Shown here: in pieces, positions 1 to 11,401 of the stretch
How the letters are laid out: every line of letters begins with the position of its first letter
Numbering within the stretch: position 1 is the first letter of the stretch
DNA from: Streptomyces parvulus
GTDB lineage: Bacteria > Actinomycetota > Actinomycetes > Streptomycetales > Streptomycetaceae
Reading direction: 5' to 3'
Assembly: GCF_014648855.1 (NCBI RefSeq)
Contig: NZ_BMRX01000004.1
Location: forward strand, 124,001-188,000
DNA length: 64,000 nt
Notes under the pieces: generated by a model
Told to the model about the DNA's origin: nothing
What the model saw: only the letters and a program-made list of their open reading frames with translations
Database searches by the model: none
Position numbers and translations under genes: made by a program

Positions 1-931
1 GGTCGTGCGAGGCGACGTAGGCGAACTGCTCCAGTTCCGCGTTCGAGCGGCGCAGCTCGACGGCCTGGGCGTCCAGGTCGGCGGCCTGGCGGCTCAGTAC
101 GTCCTGCTGCCGCTGGGACGCCTCGAGTTCGGTGACGATCCGCTGCCGCATGTCCTCGACGTCGCGCCCCACGGCGGTGATGTCGGCCGGGCCCCCGGCG
201 GGGATGGAGTGCTCGAACTCGCCGCGCGCCACCTTCCGGGAGGCCTCGCGGAGGTTCTGGAGGGGGCGGGCGACCAGGAGCCGCAGGACGAATGCCAGTG
301 CCACGCCGGCCAGCAGGAGCGCCGCCACCATGGCGCCGAAGGTCGCGTTGCGCAGGGTGCGGGCGTCGGCCAGTTCGGCCTGGCCGTCCTCGACGACGTC
401 GGTCAGGTCGCGGTTCTGCTGGTTCCAGCCGGCCCGCATCGCGTCGAAGACCTTCTTGCCCCGCCCGGCGGTCGTCTCGTCGACGGTCCGGGGCTGACCG
501 GGCGTGACGCCGTCCTTGAGCGGGTCGGCGTAGGTGCGCCGCCACTGGGCCGCCTGCCGCTGGACCTTCTCCAGGTCCGCCAGGAGTACGGGGCGGTCCC
601 CGATGAGGGTGCGCAGCCGGGCGGCGGCGCGGGCCTCGTCCTTGCGGCCCTGCTCGTAGGGGGAGAGGAACTGCCGGTCGGCGGCGATGGCGTAGCCGCG
701 TACGCCCGTCTCCTGGTTGACCAGGGCCGCCTGCAGCCGGTAGGCCTCGGTCTGGGCGGGCTGCACCCGGTCGGTGAGCTGGTCGGTGAGTTCGGTGGTG
801 CGCGCCTGCACGCGGGCTCCGACCACGGCGCCCACCACCACGATGAGGGCCATGAGGCCCAGCACGAGCTGGAACCAGCCCTGCACCGTCAGCCGGCCGC
901 CGACCCGCGGCCGCCGTGTCTCGTCACGCAC
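1..931 (-). CDS. Sensor histidine kinase with CHASE3 and HAMP domains (3' part outside window)
   Basis: Partial gene; its C-terminal catalytic region lies beyond position 1. The visible 310 residues show a first membrane helix (about 19-42), an extracytoplasmic CHASE3-like helical domain with the motif NQETGVRGY (about 45-190), a second membrane helix (about 197-220), a HAMP segment, a coiled coil, and the start of a HisKA dimerisation domain ending in ELEQFAYVASHD, whose His is the usual phosphorylation site. The GTG start at 931 overlaps the end of the upstream RsbU-type regulator by 8 bases, so the two are co-transcribed and probably translationally coupled. The probable role is sensing an envelope or extracellular signal and acting with the neighbouring response-regulator phosphatase. 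The signal is not identifiable. Confidence 0.85.
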   Translation of the reverse strand, partial: MRDETRRPRVGGRLTVQGWFQLVLGLMALIVVVGAVVGARVQARTTELTDQLTDRVQPAQTEAYRLQAALVNQETGVRGYAIAADRQFLSPYEQGRKDEARAAARLRTLIGDRPVLLADLEKVQRQAAQWRRTYADPLKDGVTPGQPRTVDETTAGRGKKVFDAMRAGWNQQNRDLTDVVEDGQAELADARTLRNATFGAMVAALLLAGVALAFVLRLLVARPLQNLREASRKVARGEFEHSIPAGGPADITAVGRDVEDMRQRIVTELEASQRQQDVLSRQAADLDAQAVELRRSNAELEQFAYVASHD

Positions 932-2195
932 TGCTTTCGTCTCCAGCCTTGTTCTCGTTCTCGCGCCCCGCGTTCCAGCGCAGGTGCAGCACGGCCACGT
1001 CGTCGGCCAGGCCGCCCTGTTCCTCGGCGAGGTCCTCGGCCCGGTGGATCAGTCCGTCGACGAACGCCTCGGGGTCCAGCCGGGCCACCTCCCTCGCGAG
1101 CCGCAGCAGCCCTTCCTCGCCGAGGCGCTCCCGCCCGCGGCCGACGTATCCCTCGAAGAGGCCGTCGGTGAAGAGGACCAGGGCTGCGCCCGGGGGGAGG
1201 GGGAGTTCGCGGACCGGCCAGTTGGCCAGGCCCGGCACCACGCCCAGCGCCGGTCCCCCGCCGACCTCGACCCAGCGCACGTCGCCGTCGTCGGTGCGGA
1301 GCAGCAGGCCGGGGTGCCCGGCCCGCACCATCCGTGCGCACGGTGCGCCGGGCGGGAGGATAAGGCTGGTGAGGGTGGCGAACACCTCGGTGCGGGCGCG
1401 TTCGGCGACGAGGATCTCCTCCAGCCGGCGGAGCTGCTCGGGGCCGGTGACGCCGCTGAGCACCAGGGTGCGCCAGGCGATGCGCAGCGCCACGCCGAGG
1501 GCGGCCTCGTCGGGGCCGTGCCCGGAGACGTCGCCGATGACGGCGTGCACGGTTCCGTCGGGGCTCTGCACGATGTCGTAGAAGTCGCCGCCGAGCAGTG
1601 CCTGGGCGCGGCCGGGCCGGTAGCGGGCCACGATCTCCATGCCGGTGCCGTGCAGCAGGGGGCGGGGCAGCAGGCCCCGTTCCAGCCGGGCGTTCTCCCG
1701 GGCGTGCATCTGGCTGGCCCGCAGGGCGACGGCGGCCTGCTCGGCCTCCTTGCGCTGGATCGCGTACCGCACGGCGCGGCCGAACAGCTCGGGCTCGACG
1801 CGTCCCTTGACGAGGTAGTCCTGTGCGCCCTCGGTGAGGGCGGCGAGGCCGGTCTCGTCCTCGGCCATGCCGGTGAGCACCACGACGGCGACCTGGTCGG
1901 CCAGGGAGTGGACCATCGACACGGCTTCGAGGCCGTGGGCGTCCGGCAGGTGCAGGTCGAGGAGTACGCAGTCGGGCGCCTCCCGGCGCAGCACCTCGCG
2001 GGCCTCGGTCATGGACCGCACCCAGCGCAGCCGCATCTTCAGCGTGCTGTCGGCGACCAGTTCCTCGACGAGCAGGGCGTCACCCGGGTCGTCCTCGATC
2101 AGGAGCACCGAGGGCTCCCGCCACTGCCAGGCCCCGGCGGCGGACGTCTCGGCGGACGCGGGCACACCACCGGCCCAGGACTGTGCCGCCGTCAC
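924..2195 (-). CDS. Response regulator with PP2C (RsbU/SpoIIE-type) phosphatase output
   Basis: The 423 residues contain an N-terminal receiver domain (about 30-150; acidic pocket LLIEDD and phospho-acceptor Asp in VLLDLHLPD), a linker helix, and a PP2C-type serine phosphatase domain. The phosphatase metal-binding motifs are GGDFYDIV and GDVSGHGPDEAA. Proteins of this type dephosphorylate anti-sigma-factor antagonists in partner-switching stress pathways. A CHASE3 histidine kinase starts inside its last codons and is the likely phosphodonor. No anti-sigma or antagonist gene is visible nearby, so the target cannot be named. Confidence 0.88.
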   Translation of the reverse strand: MTAAQSWAGGVPASAETSAAGAWQWREPSVLLIEDDPGDALLVEELVADSTLKMRLRWVRSMTEAREVLRREAPDCVLLDLHLPDAHGLEAVSMVHSLADQVAVVVLTGMAEDETGLAALTEGAQDYLVKGRVEPELFGRAVRYAIQRKEAEQAAVALRASQMHARENARLERGLLPRPLLHGTGMEIVARYRPGRAQALLGGDFYDIVQSPDGTVHAVIGDVSGHGPDEAALGVALRIAWRTLVLSGVTGPEQLRRLEEILVAERARTEVFATLTSLILPPGAPCARMVRAGHPGLLLRTDDGDVRWVEVGGGPALGVVPGLANWPVRELPLPPGAALVLFTDGLFEGYVGRGRERLGEEGLLRLAREVARLDPEAFVDGLIHRAEDLAEEQGGLADDVAVLHLRWNAGRENENKAGDESSA

Positions 2196-2486
2196 CCTGC
2201 CTCCACCCTCCCGTCCCGTCCGTCCACGGGATCACGGCTATGAGCACGGTGTTCAGCACACCCGGCTCCGTCTCTCCCACGACGGTCCCGCTGCCCTTAC
2301 AAAATGTACACAACATCCGGCGGGTACCGCGCCAGATGTGCTGCACACAACTCCGCCCGGGGACGTACCGGACATCACGCGGGCGCTCGGGTGCACCGGA
2401 CCGGGGTGCGCGTGCTCCGGCGCGCTCGGCGATGAGAGGCTGCGCCGGTACCGCGTCGTGCGTCGCGAGGGTGAGGGGAGCCGCCG
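2196..2486. other. Divergent intergenic region
   Basis: This 291-base gap separates the minus-strand regulator from the plus-strand aldo/keto reductase. It has an AT-richer core around 2300-2350 with a TGTGC-T-GCACA dyad near 2336-2346, and must hold both promoters. I cannot assign convincing -10/-35 elements. No plausible coding sequence is seen. Confidence 0.4.
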
Positions 2487-3482
2487 GTGAGAGCGGACGA
2501 GGCCGTGCCGTTGGGACGGACGGGGCTGCGGGTGACGCGTCTGGGGCTGGGGCTCGCTTCTCTGGGCGGGCTGTTCGCGCCCGTCTCCGACCGTGACGCG
2601 GCGCTGACCGTCGACCGGGCCTGGGACGTCGGCGTCAGGCTCTTCGACACGGCTCCGGTGTACGGCTACGGCAGGTCCGAGCGCCGAGCCGGGGCCGCGC
2701 TGGCCGGGCGCCCCGCCGGCCAGTACACGCTGTGCACCAAGGTGGGCCGCCTGATCGTGCCCGGGGGCACGGACACCCAGCCCTTCTGGGCCGACCCGCC
2801 GCCGGGTGTCGGACCTCGACGGGACTACTCGTACGCCGGTGTGATGCGCTCGGTCGAGGACAGCCTGGAACGGCTCGGACTCGACCGGATCGACGTCCTG
2901 CACGTGCACGATCCGGACGAGGACTTTCCCGCGGCCGTCTCCGACGCCTACCGGGCCCTGGCCGAGCTGCGGGCGCGGGGCGCCGTCGGCGCGGTCTCGA
3001 TCGGCGTGAACCACGCCCCGGTCGCGGCCCGCTACCTGAGGGAGGTGGCGGCGCCCGGCCCGGACTGCGTGATGCTCGCGGGCCGCTACAACCTGCTCGA
3101 CCGGTCCGGCCTGGACGAGCTGCTGCCGCTGTGCGCCGCGAGGGGGGTCGCCGTGATGGTGGCCGGGGTCTACCAGTCAGGACTGCTGGCCGACCCGCGG
3201 CCCGGTATGCCGCACGGCTACTCGACGGTCCCGGAGGCTCTGGCCGGTCGGGTCGCCGCCTGGCACGCGCTATGCCGCGATCAGGGGGTGCCGCCGACGG
3301 CGGCCGCCGTGCAGTTCCCCTTCGGTCATGCCGCGGTCACCAGCGTCGTGGTCGGGGCCCGGACGCCGGACGAGGTCGAGGACACCGCGCGCATGCTGGC
3401 CCACCCCGTCCCCCCGGCGTTCTGGGCCGCCGCGCGGGCGGCCGGGCTGCTGCCGCCCGGGGTGCCGGTCCCGGCCTCCTGA
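2487..3482 (+). CDS. Aldo/keto reductase (aldose 1-dehydrogenase type)
   Basis: 331 residues forming an NAD(P)-dependent aldo/keto reductase TIM barrel. Visible motifs are the N-terminal LGRTGLRVTRLGLG, the catalytic Asp/Tyr region LFDTAPVYGYGRSE, the Lys in CTKVGR, and the LGLDRIDVLHVHDPDE strand typical of the D-threo-aldose 1-dehydrogenase/L-fucose dehydrogenase branch. It probably oxidises or reduces a small sugar or aldehyde in the cytoplasm. The GTG start has the purine-rich stretch gaggggag just upstream. It is a single gene, with a MerR-type regulator downstream on the same strand that could control it or be independent. Confidence 0.85.
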   Translation: MRADEAVPLGRTGLRVTRLGLGLASLGGLFAPVSDRDAALTVDRAWDVGVRLFDTAPVYGYGRSERRAGAALAGRPAGQYTLCTKVGRLIVPGGTDTQPFWADPPPGVGPRRDYSYAGVMRSVEDSLERLGLDRIDVLHVHDPDEDFPAAVSDAYRALAELRARGAVGAVSIGVNHAPVAARYLREVAAPGPDCVMLAGRYNLLDRSGLDELLPLCAARGVAVMVAGVYQSGLLADPRPGMPHGYSTVPEALAGRVAAWHALCRDQGVPPTAAAVQFPFGHAAVTSVVVGARTPDEVEDTARMLAHPVPPAFWAAARAAGLLPPGVPVPAS

Positions 3483-3537
3483 CCCGGGCGGCGGACGGGA
3501 GATCCGGCGGGACGGCCGGCGCCCCGCGGCACGCGGC

Positions 3538-3568
3538 TTGACTCTCCAGTGGCTGGAGACCGGAGAGT
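3538..3568 (+). promoter_or_regulatory. MerR-type promoter with dyad between -35 and -10
   Basis: TTGACT (3538-3543) is followed by the perfect dyad CTCCAG-TGG-CTGGAG (3544-3558), and a weak -10-like GAGAGT lies 19 bases after the -35 (3563-3568). A dyad inside an over-long spacer is the hallmark of MerR-regulated promoters. The expected transcription start falls at or next to the ATG at 3576, which implies a leaderless MerR mRNA and autoregulation. The -10 match is poor, so this rests mainly on the dyad and its position. Confidence 0.55.
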
Positions 3569-3575
3569 GGGCGGC

Positions 3576-4523
3576 ATGAACGGCGCGACGCTCCCGCACT
3601 CGATCGGCGACCTGTCCGTCCGTACCGGCGTCCCGGTGCGGACGATCAGGTTCTACTCGGACACCGGCCTGCTGCCCCCGTCCCATCGCACCCCGGCCGG
3701 CTACCGCCGGTACGGCGACGAGTCGGTCGGGCGGCTGCGGCTCATCTGCGTCCTGCGGGACCTGGACGTCGACCTCGCCACCGTCCGCCGCGTCCTGGAC
3801 GGCGGGCTCTCCGTCGCCGAGGCGGCCGCGGCACATCTGGAAGCCACCGAGCTCCGGATCCGTACGCTGCGCCTGCGGCAGAGCGTTCTGCGGCTCGTCG
3901 CCCGGCGTGGCTCCAGCCCAGAGGAGACCCTGCTCATGCACCGCCTCACCCATCTCACCGCCGAGGAACGCAGGCGCCTGGTGGCCGACTTCACGGCCGG
4001 CCTCGACACCGGGACGCCATCCGGACGGACCGCGGCCGCGGTGGTGGGCATCGCGCTGCCCGTCCTGCCCGACGATCCCTCCGACGCCCAGCTCGCCGCC
4101 TGGGTGGAGATCGCCGAACTCATGGCCGACGACGGCTTCCGCGCGCGCCTGGCGCGGGGGGCGTTCGCCGCCGCCGACGAGACGGCCCTGCCGGGGGTGG
4201 CCCCCGAGAAGGCCGGCGGGCTGGTGGTGTTCGCGAGGGAGGCCGTCGCCGACGCGCGGGCCGCGGGCATCGAACCGGGCGACGCCGACGCCGTTCCCGT
4301 CGCCGACGCCGTGGTGGCACGCTTCGCGTCCGTGCTCGGCCGTCCCGCGGGGCCCGAGTTGCGGGACTGGCTGGTCCGGGAGCTCGGGACGGGACACGAT
4401 CCGCTGGTGGAGCGGTACTGGCGTCTCGTGTGGACCGTGAACGACTGGCAGATGGTGGACGGCCATCTGCCCTTCCAGCCTTGGCTGATCGAAGCCCTCG
4501 GCGGGACCGGGCGGGAGGACTGA
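3576..4523 (+). CDS. MerR-family transcriptional regulator
   Basis: The 315-residue protein begins with a MerR winged helix (IGDLSVRTGVPVRTIRFYSD, then GYRRYGDESVGRLRLI), a dimerisation helix, and a long C-terminal domain of about 200 residues that I do not recognise. It resembles the large ligand-binding halves of multidrug-type MerR activators. An in-frame GTG at 3549 would add nine residues, but it lies inside the operator dyad, so ATG 3576 is preferred. It probably regulates itself, and possibly the preceding reductase or following channel. Confidence 0.85.
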   Translation: MNGATLPHSIGDLSVRTGVPVRTIRFYSDTGLLPPSHRTPAGYRRYGDESVGRLRLICVLRDLDVDLATVRRVLDGGLSVAEAAAAHLEATELRIRTLRLRQSVLRLVARRGSSPEETLLMHRLTHLTAEERRRLVADFTAGLDTGTPSGRTAAAVVGIALPVLPDDPSDAQLAAWVEIAELMADDGFRARLARGAFAAADETALPGVAPEKAGGLVVFAREAVADARAAGIEPGDADAVPVADAVVARFASVLGRPAGPELRDWLVRELGTGHDPLVERYWRLVWTVNDWQMVDGHLPFQPWLIEALGGTGRED

Positions 4524-4693
4524 GGGGGCGGGCTTTCGTCGAAGTGGATGAATCCGGTGGTCGATTGCCCGCCGCGCCGCAGCCTGCGGGCCGTTCGGGC
4601 GTTAGGCGCGAGGGGGCAGCCGCTCCTGCCGCCGGGGGCCGTACCGCACGCTCCGTGGCGGGTGCCCGACTCAGTTCCGCATCGGAGAACCTC

Positions 4694-5629
4694 ATGACCA
4701 CCGCTCCGGCTCCCGTCCGGGCCCGGCTCGCCGCCGCATGCCGTGCCGTGACCGAAGCCCGCCCCTTCTCCCTGGCCGTGCTCGCCGTGATCCTGCTCAA
4801 CGCGGCCCTGCTGGGGGCGGAGACCTACCACGGGTTCGCCGCCGAGCACACGGGGCAGCTGCGCTGGGCCGAGCGCGGCTGCCTGGCCTTCTTCACCGTG
4901 GAGATGCTGCTGCGGGTGGCCGCGCACGCCGACCGGCCCCGGGAGTTCTGGCGGGACGGGTGGAACGTCTTCGACCTGGTGGTCGTGGCCTCGGCCTACG
5001 TCCCCCTGGTACGGGAGAACGCCACCGTGCTCCGCCTGCTGCGCCTGGTCCGGGTGCTGCGCACGGCCAGGTTCCTGCCCCAGCTGCGGGTCCTGTTCCT
5101 GGCCGTGTCGCGCAGTCTGCCGGGTACCGTCAGCTTCCTCTTCGTCGGCGCGGTCGTCCTCTACGTCTACGCGATGATCGGCTGGCTCTGCTTCGGCGGC
5201 AGCGACCCGGCCCACTTCGGCTCGCTGGGCCGGGCGATGCTCACCCTGTTCCTGCTGATGACGCTGGAGGGGCTGCAGGACGCGGTGTACACCGGCCTGT
5301 CCATCTCCCGGCTGAGCATCCTGTACTACGGCTCGTACGTCATGCTCGCGTCGTTCGTGCTGGTCAACGTCCTGATCGGGGTCGTACTGAACAGCCTCGA
5401 CGAGGCGCGCGAGCTGGACGGCGCGGCGCTCGGCGAGACGCCGCGAACGGCGCGGGGCGGGGAGACCCGTACCGGAGCCGCGGTGGTGGGCCTTGCCGCG
5501 GTGCCGGACCCGGCGGTGCTCGCCGAGCGGATCGCCGGCATGCGCCAGGCGCTCGACACCCTGGAGCAGTCGCTGGCCCAGGCGCCCACCGCGCCCGACG
5601 GTCAGGAGCGGGTGACCACCGCCGTGTGA
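4694..5629 (+). CDS. Voltage-gated cation channel (BacNaV/NaChBac-like)
   Basis: 311 residues with six membrane helices. The S4 voltage sensor is visible as Arg at every third position in VLRLLRLVRVLRTARFL. A re-entrant pore loop TLEGLQD sits between S5 and S6, where bacterial sodium channels carry TLESW; the ring-forming Glu is kept while the next residues differ. S6 ends with VLINVL-like sequence (VLVNVLIGVVLNSLDEA) followed by a soluble tail with a C-terminal helix. It should form a homotetramer in the plasma membrane. The ATG at 4694 follows ggaga; upstream in-frame sequence back to 4430 overlaps the MerR gene and is not channel-like. Ion selectivity is uncertain because of the altered filter. 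Confidence 0.82.
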   Translation: MTTAPAPVRARLAAACRAVTEARPFSLAVLAVILLNAALLGAETYHGFAAEHTGQLRWAERGCLAFFTVEMLLRVAAHADRPREFWRDGWNVFDLVVVASAYVPLVRENATVLRLLRLVRVLRTARFLPQLRVLFLAVSRSLPGTVSFLFVGAVVLYVYAMIGWLCFGGSDPAHFGSLGRAMLTLFLLMTLEGLQDAVYTGLSISRLSILYYGSYVMLASFVLVNVLIGVVLNSLDEARELDGAALGETPRTARGGETRTGAAVVGLAAVPDPAVLAERIAGMRQALDTLEQSLAQAPTAPDGQERVTTAV

Positions 5630-5650
5630 CCGCGTACCGCGGACCGGCCC

Positions 5651-8129
<2,479 letters not shown>

Positions 8130-8181
8130 CGCCGGCGGCCGGGCCGGAGGCCTCTCGTCGCGGCGGTACGCGCCTCGTCGC

Positions 8182-8484
8182 TCAGGTGCCGGCGTGATGC
8201 GGGACGGCCGCCGAGCGCGGTGCCGCGTGGTGCACGGGCCTGGCCGGACGGGTCTTCTCCAGACGGCGGGTCCACAGCGAGGTCATGAACAGCAGGGCCG
8301 CGAAGACCGACAGGAGGAGCACGGAGACCCACATCTGCCGACTCCCCGGCGATTCCCAGCCCGTCCAGGCGGTGGACACCGCCCACAGGGCGAGACCGAC
8401 CACGTAGGAGGCCCGGGTCCGGCGGAGCTGACGCAGCCGGCGCACGGCCGACAGGGGTGCGGGGGAATCAGTGCTCGTTGCCAT
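8182..8484 (-). CDS. Small membrane protein
   Basis: 100 residues with two hydrophobic helices (around ASYVVGLALWAVSTAW and MWVSVLLLSVFAALLFMTSLW) separated by a short loop, and basic N- and C-termini. No family is recognised. It lies directly downstream of the zinc-ribbon gene on the same strand and is convergent with the RCK channel gene. Confidence 0.6.
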   Translation of the reverse strand: MATSTDSPAPLSAVRRLRQLRRTRASYVVGLALWAVSTAWTGWESPGSRQMWVSVLLLSVFAALLFMTSLWTRRLEKTRPARPVHHAAPRSAAVPHHAGT

Positions 8485-8513
8485 GCGGCACCGTGTACCC
8501 GGCACTCGGCACA

Positions 8514-8693
8514 CTAAGGGCGCCGTTCCTCGAAGTCCCTCCGGACGGCCGCACCCTGGTCCTCCGTCAGCCCCTTGCCGTCGGGCATCTCCAGGACGGA
8601 CCCGCAGTGCTCGCACAGTGCGCCGTCCCCGGCGGGCGTGCCACAGGCCTTGCAGTAGCGGCTGCGGCCCTGTCCCTCGGGTGTCTGCGGCAT
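8514..8693 (-). CDS. Small zinc-ribbon protein
   Basis: 59 residues with two CxxC knuckles (CKACG and CEHCG, 13 residues apart), a standard zinc ribbon. The start at 8693 has a clear ggagag ribosome-binding site. It is followed on the same strand by the small membrane protein gene and is divergent from the very large membrane protein gene, with about 150 bases between. Its role is unknown; such ribbons often mediate protein or nucleic-acid contacts. Confidence 0.6.
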   Translation of the reverse strand: MPQTPEGQGRSRYCKACGTPAGDGALCEHCGSVLEMPDGKGLTEDQGAAVRRDFEERRP

Positions 8694-8841
8694 GGTCTCT
8701 CCTCCGGCTCGTGAACCCTTGCGATTGCCGGGTTCCCAGGAGAGCGCCGGTGATACGGGGGCCGGAACCTGCCGGTACCTGAGTACGGGCTGAGTATCCG
8801 CGCTCATGCCGGGGCACGTGGCCCGGGCCACACTCCGAGGC

Positions 8842-11304
8842 ATGACGAACCTTCCGCCCCCGGCCGAGGAACTGCGGTTCCTCGACGCCGAGCTGCGGCA
8901 GCTCGACGCCCGCCGTGCCGTCCTGCTGCGCCGCCGCGAGTGGCTGATCCACACACTGCGGGCGTCCGCCGCCCCGACCGGTTGGCGGCCCGCCACCCCG
9001 GGTCCCGTCCCGGCGCCCGGCCCCGACGCCACGGCTCCCGGCGTGCAGAACGTGCTGCTGCTCCTCGGCGGGGTCCTGCTAACGATCGCCGCCATCGCGT
9101 TCACCCTGGTCAGCTGGGGCCACATGGGGATCACGGGGCGGGGTCTGGTGCTCGGCGCGCTGACCGTCGGTGCCCTGGGCGCTCCCCCGCTGCTGCTCCG
9201 GCGCGGACTGCGGTCGACGGCGGAGTCCGTGGCGGGTCTGGGGCTGGCGCTGACGGTGCTGGACGCGTACGCGCTGTACGAGGTGGCGTTCGCCGGGACC
9301 GACGGACTCGCGTACACGGCCGCCGCCTCCGCCGTACTGGCCGCGGTGTGGGCCGCGTACGGCGTGGCGACGGGCGGACTCGTGCCGGCGACCGACGTCC
9401 GCCCGGCGGCGGGGAACGGCGCGCCGGCCCCGGGCGGGCGCCTCACGCTCCGGGTGCCGGTCCCCCTCGCGGTGGGGACCGCGCACCTGCCCCTGCTGCT
9501 GTGGGCGGTGGCGGCCGGCGCGGGGGCGCACACGCTCACGGCCGTGCTGCTGGTGACGGCGTCGGCGGGCACCGCGCTCGCACTGCGCACGGCCGTTGCG
9601 CCGGTGCGGTACGTCGCGCTCGTCGGGGCGCTGGGTACGGGCGCCGTCGGGGTCCTGGCCGCCGGGGCGCTCTGCTGGAGCGCGTCCGGCACCGGCGCTG
9701 CCGCGCGGGCGGCGGCGCTCCTCGTCCTCGCCGCGGCGATCGCCCTGACCGCGGGGAGGTTCGCGCCCAAGCCGGACGTCTCACTGGTCGCGGCCCTGGC
9801 CGCGGGGCTGTGCCTGGTCGCGGGGGCGGGGGGCGTGATCCGGGTGTCGGTGCCCGGCGAGTGGACGGTGCCCGGGTGCCTGGCCTGCGGCCTGGCCCTC
9901 CTGGCGGTGCTGCGCACCTCGCTGCCCCGCCCGCTGCGTCACGGACTGGTGTGGGCGTCGGTCACGGTCCAGGCCTGGGCCGCGCTGTCGGCGGTGCCGC
10001 TGGTCGCCGGGACGCTGCTCGGCCCGGTCGCACGGGTGGAGGAGCCGTGGTCCGGGGCGCCCGGAGGCGTGCGCGAGGCCGTCTTCACGCAGGTGCCGTG
10101 GCCCCCGTACGCGAGCACCGGACCGCTGGTGCTCGGCGCCCTGACCGCCGTCCTGGTGGTGGCCGCACGGCACGGGATCCGGCGTCCGGCGACCGCCGTG
10201 GGCGGGCTCGTGCTGGGATGGGCGGCGCTGTTCGTGCTGCCGGGGGTACTCGAACTCCCCTACACGGCCGGTCTGGTGGCGGAGGGGGCGCTGGTCCTGG
10301 CCGCCCTCGGCTGTGCCGCGTGGGCGCGGCGTCCCGCCGCCGAGGCGTCACCGCTCCCCCTCGCGGCGCTCCTCGCGGCCCTGGTCACCTCCGCCCATCT
10401 CGCCCTGGTCGCGCTCGCCTCCGAGCGGGCGACGGTCGGTGTGCTCCTGGCGCTGACGGTCGTGCTCGGTGCGGCCGGTCTGCGTCCGGAAGCCGGCCCG
10501 TTCACCGCGCCCGCCGCCCTCGGGTACGCCACGGGGCTGGCGTGCGCGGTCGGTGCCTCCGCCGGCTGGCAGTGGCACCACACCGCGCTGCTGGTCCTGG
10601 TCGTGCCCGCCACGGCCGCCCTGATCGCCGCCCGGCTCGGGAGCGCCTCGGCGACGACCGTCCCGGTCGAGGCGGCGGGTCTGGCGGCGGGGGTGGTCGC
10701 CCTCGCGCTCGCCGTGCCGGAACCGCCGTTCCTGGCCCTGGTGCTGGCCCTCGCGGGAGTGATCGCCGCGGGCACCGCGCTGCGCCCCGACCGCCGCCCC
10801 GCCGGAATGGCCGCAGCCGTGCTGTTCCTGCTGGCGACATGGGTCAGGCTGGTCGCCTGGGAGGTGACCGCGCCGGAGGCCTACACCCTGCCGGTGACCG
10901 TGCCCGCGCTGGTCGTCGGCTTCCTCCGCCGGCGCCGCGAACCCGGGGTCTCCTCGTGGACGGCCTACGGTGCCGGGCTGGCCGTCACACTGGTGCCGAG
11001 CCTCCTCGCGGTCTGGGGCGACCAGCACTGGACGCGCCCCCTGCTGCTCGGCGCCGCCGCGCTGACGGTGACGCTGGTGGGCGCCCGGCACCGGCTCAAG
11101 GCACCGCTGCTCCTCGGCGGGGGCGCGCTCGCGCTGGTGGCGCTGCACGAACTCGCCCCGTACATCGCCCAGGCCGTCGGCGCGCTGCCCCGCTGGGTGC
11201 CTCCGGCCCTCGCCGGCCTGGTGCTGCTGGCGCTGGGCGCCACCTACGAGCAACGGCTGCGCGACGCGCGCAGGGTGCGGGAGGCTCTGGGACGGCTGCG
11301 CTAG
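8842..11304 (+). CDS. Very large multi-spanning membrane protein (SCO7613 C-terminal-domain type)
   Basis: 820 residues. A short charged N-terminal helical segment (AEELRFLDAELRQLDARR) precedes well over twenty hydrophobic helices that continue to the C-terminus. The architecture matches the actinobacterial SCO7613 C-terminal-domain family of integral membrane proteins, for which I know no biochemical role. ATG 8842 is preferred over 8806 because cgagg precedes it. The TAG stop lies in the CTAG that begins an inverted-repeat element, so that element fixes the present end of the protein. Confidence 0.7.
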   Translation: MTNLPPPAEELRFLDAELRQLDARRAVLLRRREWLIHTLRASAAPTGWRPATPGPVPAPGPDATAPGVQNVLLLLGGVLLTIAAIAFTLVSWGHMGITGRGLVLGALTVGALGAPPLLLRRGLRSTAESVAGLGLALTVLDAYALYEVAFAGTDGLAYTAAASAVLAAVWAAYGVATGGLVPATDVRPAAGNGAPAPGGRLTLRVPVPLAVGTAHLPLLLWAVAAGAGAHTLTAVLLVTASAGTALALRTAVAPVRYVALVGALGTGAVGVLAAGALCWSASGTGAAARAAALLVLAAAIALTAGRFAPKPDVSLVAALAAGLCLVAGAGGVIRVSVPGEWTVPGCLACGLALLAVLRTSLPRPLRHGLVWASVTVQAWAALSAVPLVAGTLLGPVARVEEPWSGAPGGVREAVFTQVPWPPYASTGPLVLGALTAVLVVAARHGIRRPATAVGGLVLGWAALFVLPGVLELPYTAGLVAEGALVLAALGCAAWARRPAAEASPLPLAALLAALVTSAHLALVALASERATVGVLLALTVVLGAAGLRPEAGPFTAPAALGYATGLACAVGASAGWQWHHTALLVLVVPATAALIAARLGSASATTVPVEAAGLAAGVVALALAVPEPPFLALVLALAGVIAAGTALRPDRRPAGMAAAVLFLLATWVRLVAWEVTAPEAYTLPVTVPALVVGFLRRRREPGVSSWTAYGAGLAVTLVPSLLAVWGDQHWTRPLLLGAAALTVTLVGARHRLKAPLLLGGGALALVALHELAPYIAQAVGALPRWVPPALAGLVLLALGATYEQRLRDARRVREALGRLR

Positions 11305-11401
11305 GGCCTGTCGTGTGGATCAGGCCGGCTGAGAGGGAGGGTCCCACTCGGCCCACCCGAGCGGGCCCCGCGACGCCGGCATGATCCACACGACGGGCCC
11401 T
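11301..11401. mobile_element. MITE-like foldback element, copy 1
   Basis: Terminal inverted repeats: the left arm 11303-11322 begins AGGGCCTGTCGTG and the right arm 11382-11401 ends CACGACGGGCCCT. They match over 20 bases with one mismatch, and the complementarity extends a few bases further inward (GGCCGGC with GCCGGCA). It sits at a CTAG and shares the AGGGCCTGTC terminus with the element at 34.6 kb. It encodes no transposase. Its left end contributes the stop codon of the upstream membrane protein, and its right end carries the ATG of the next small reading frame. Confidence 0.6.

Noticed and set aside
5..1171. Long plus-strand reading frame opposite the sensor kinase
   Set aside because: It is the antisense shadow of the kinase and regulator genes. 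The opposite strand has all the domain motifs and natural protein composition.
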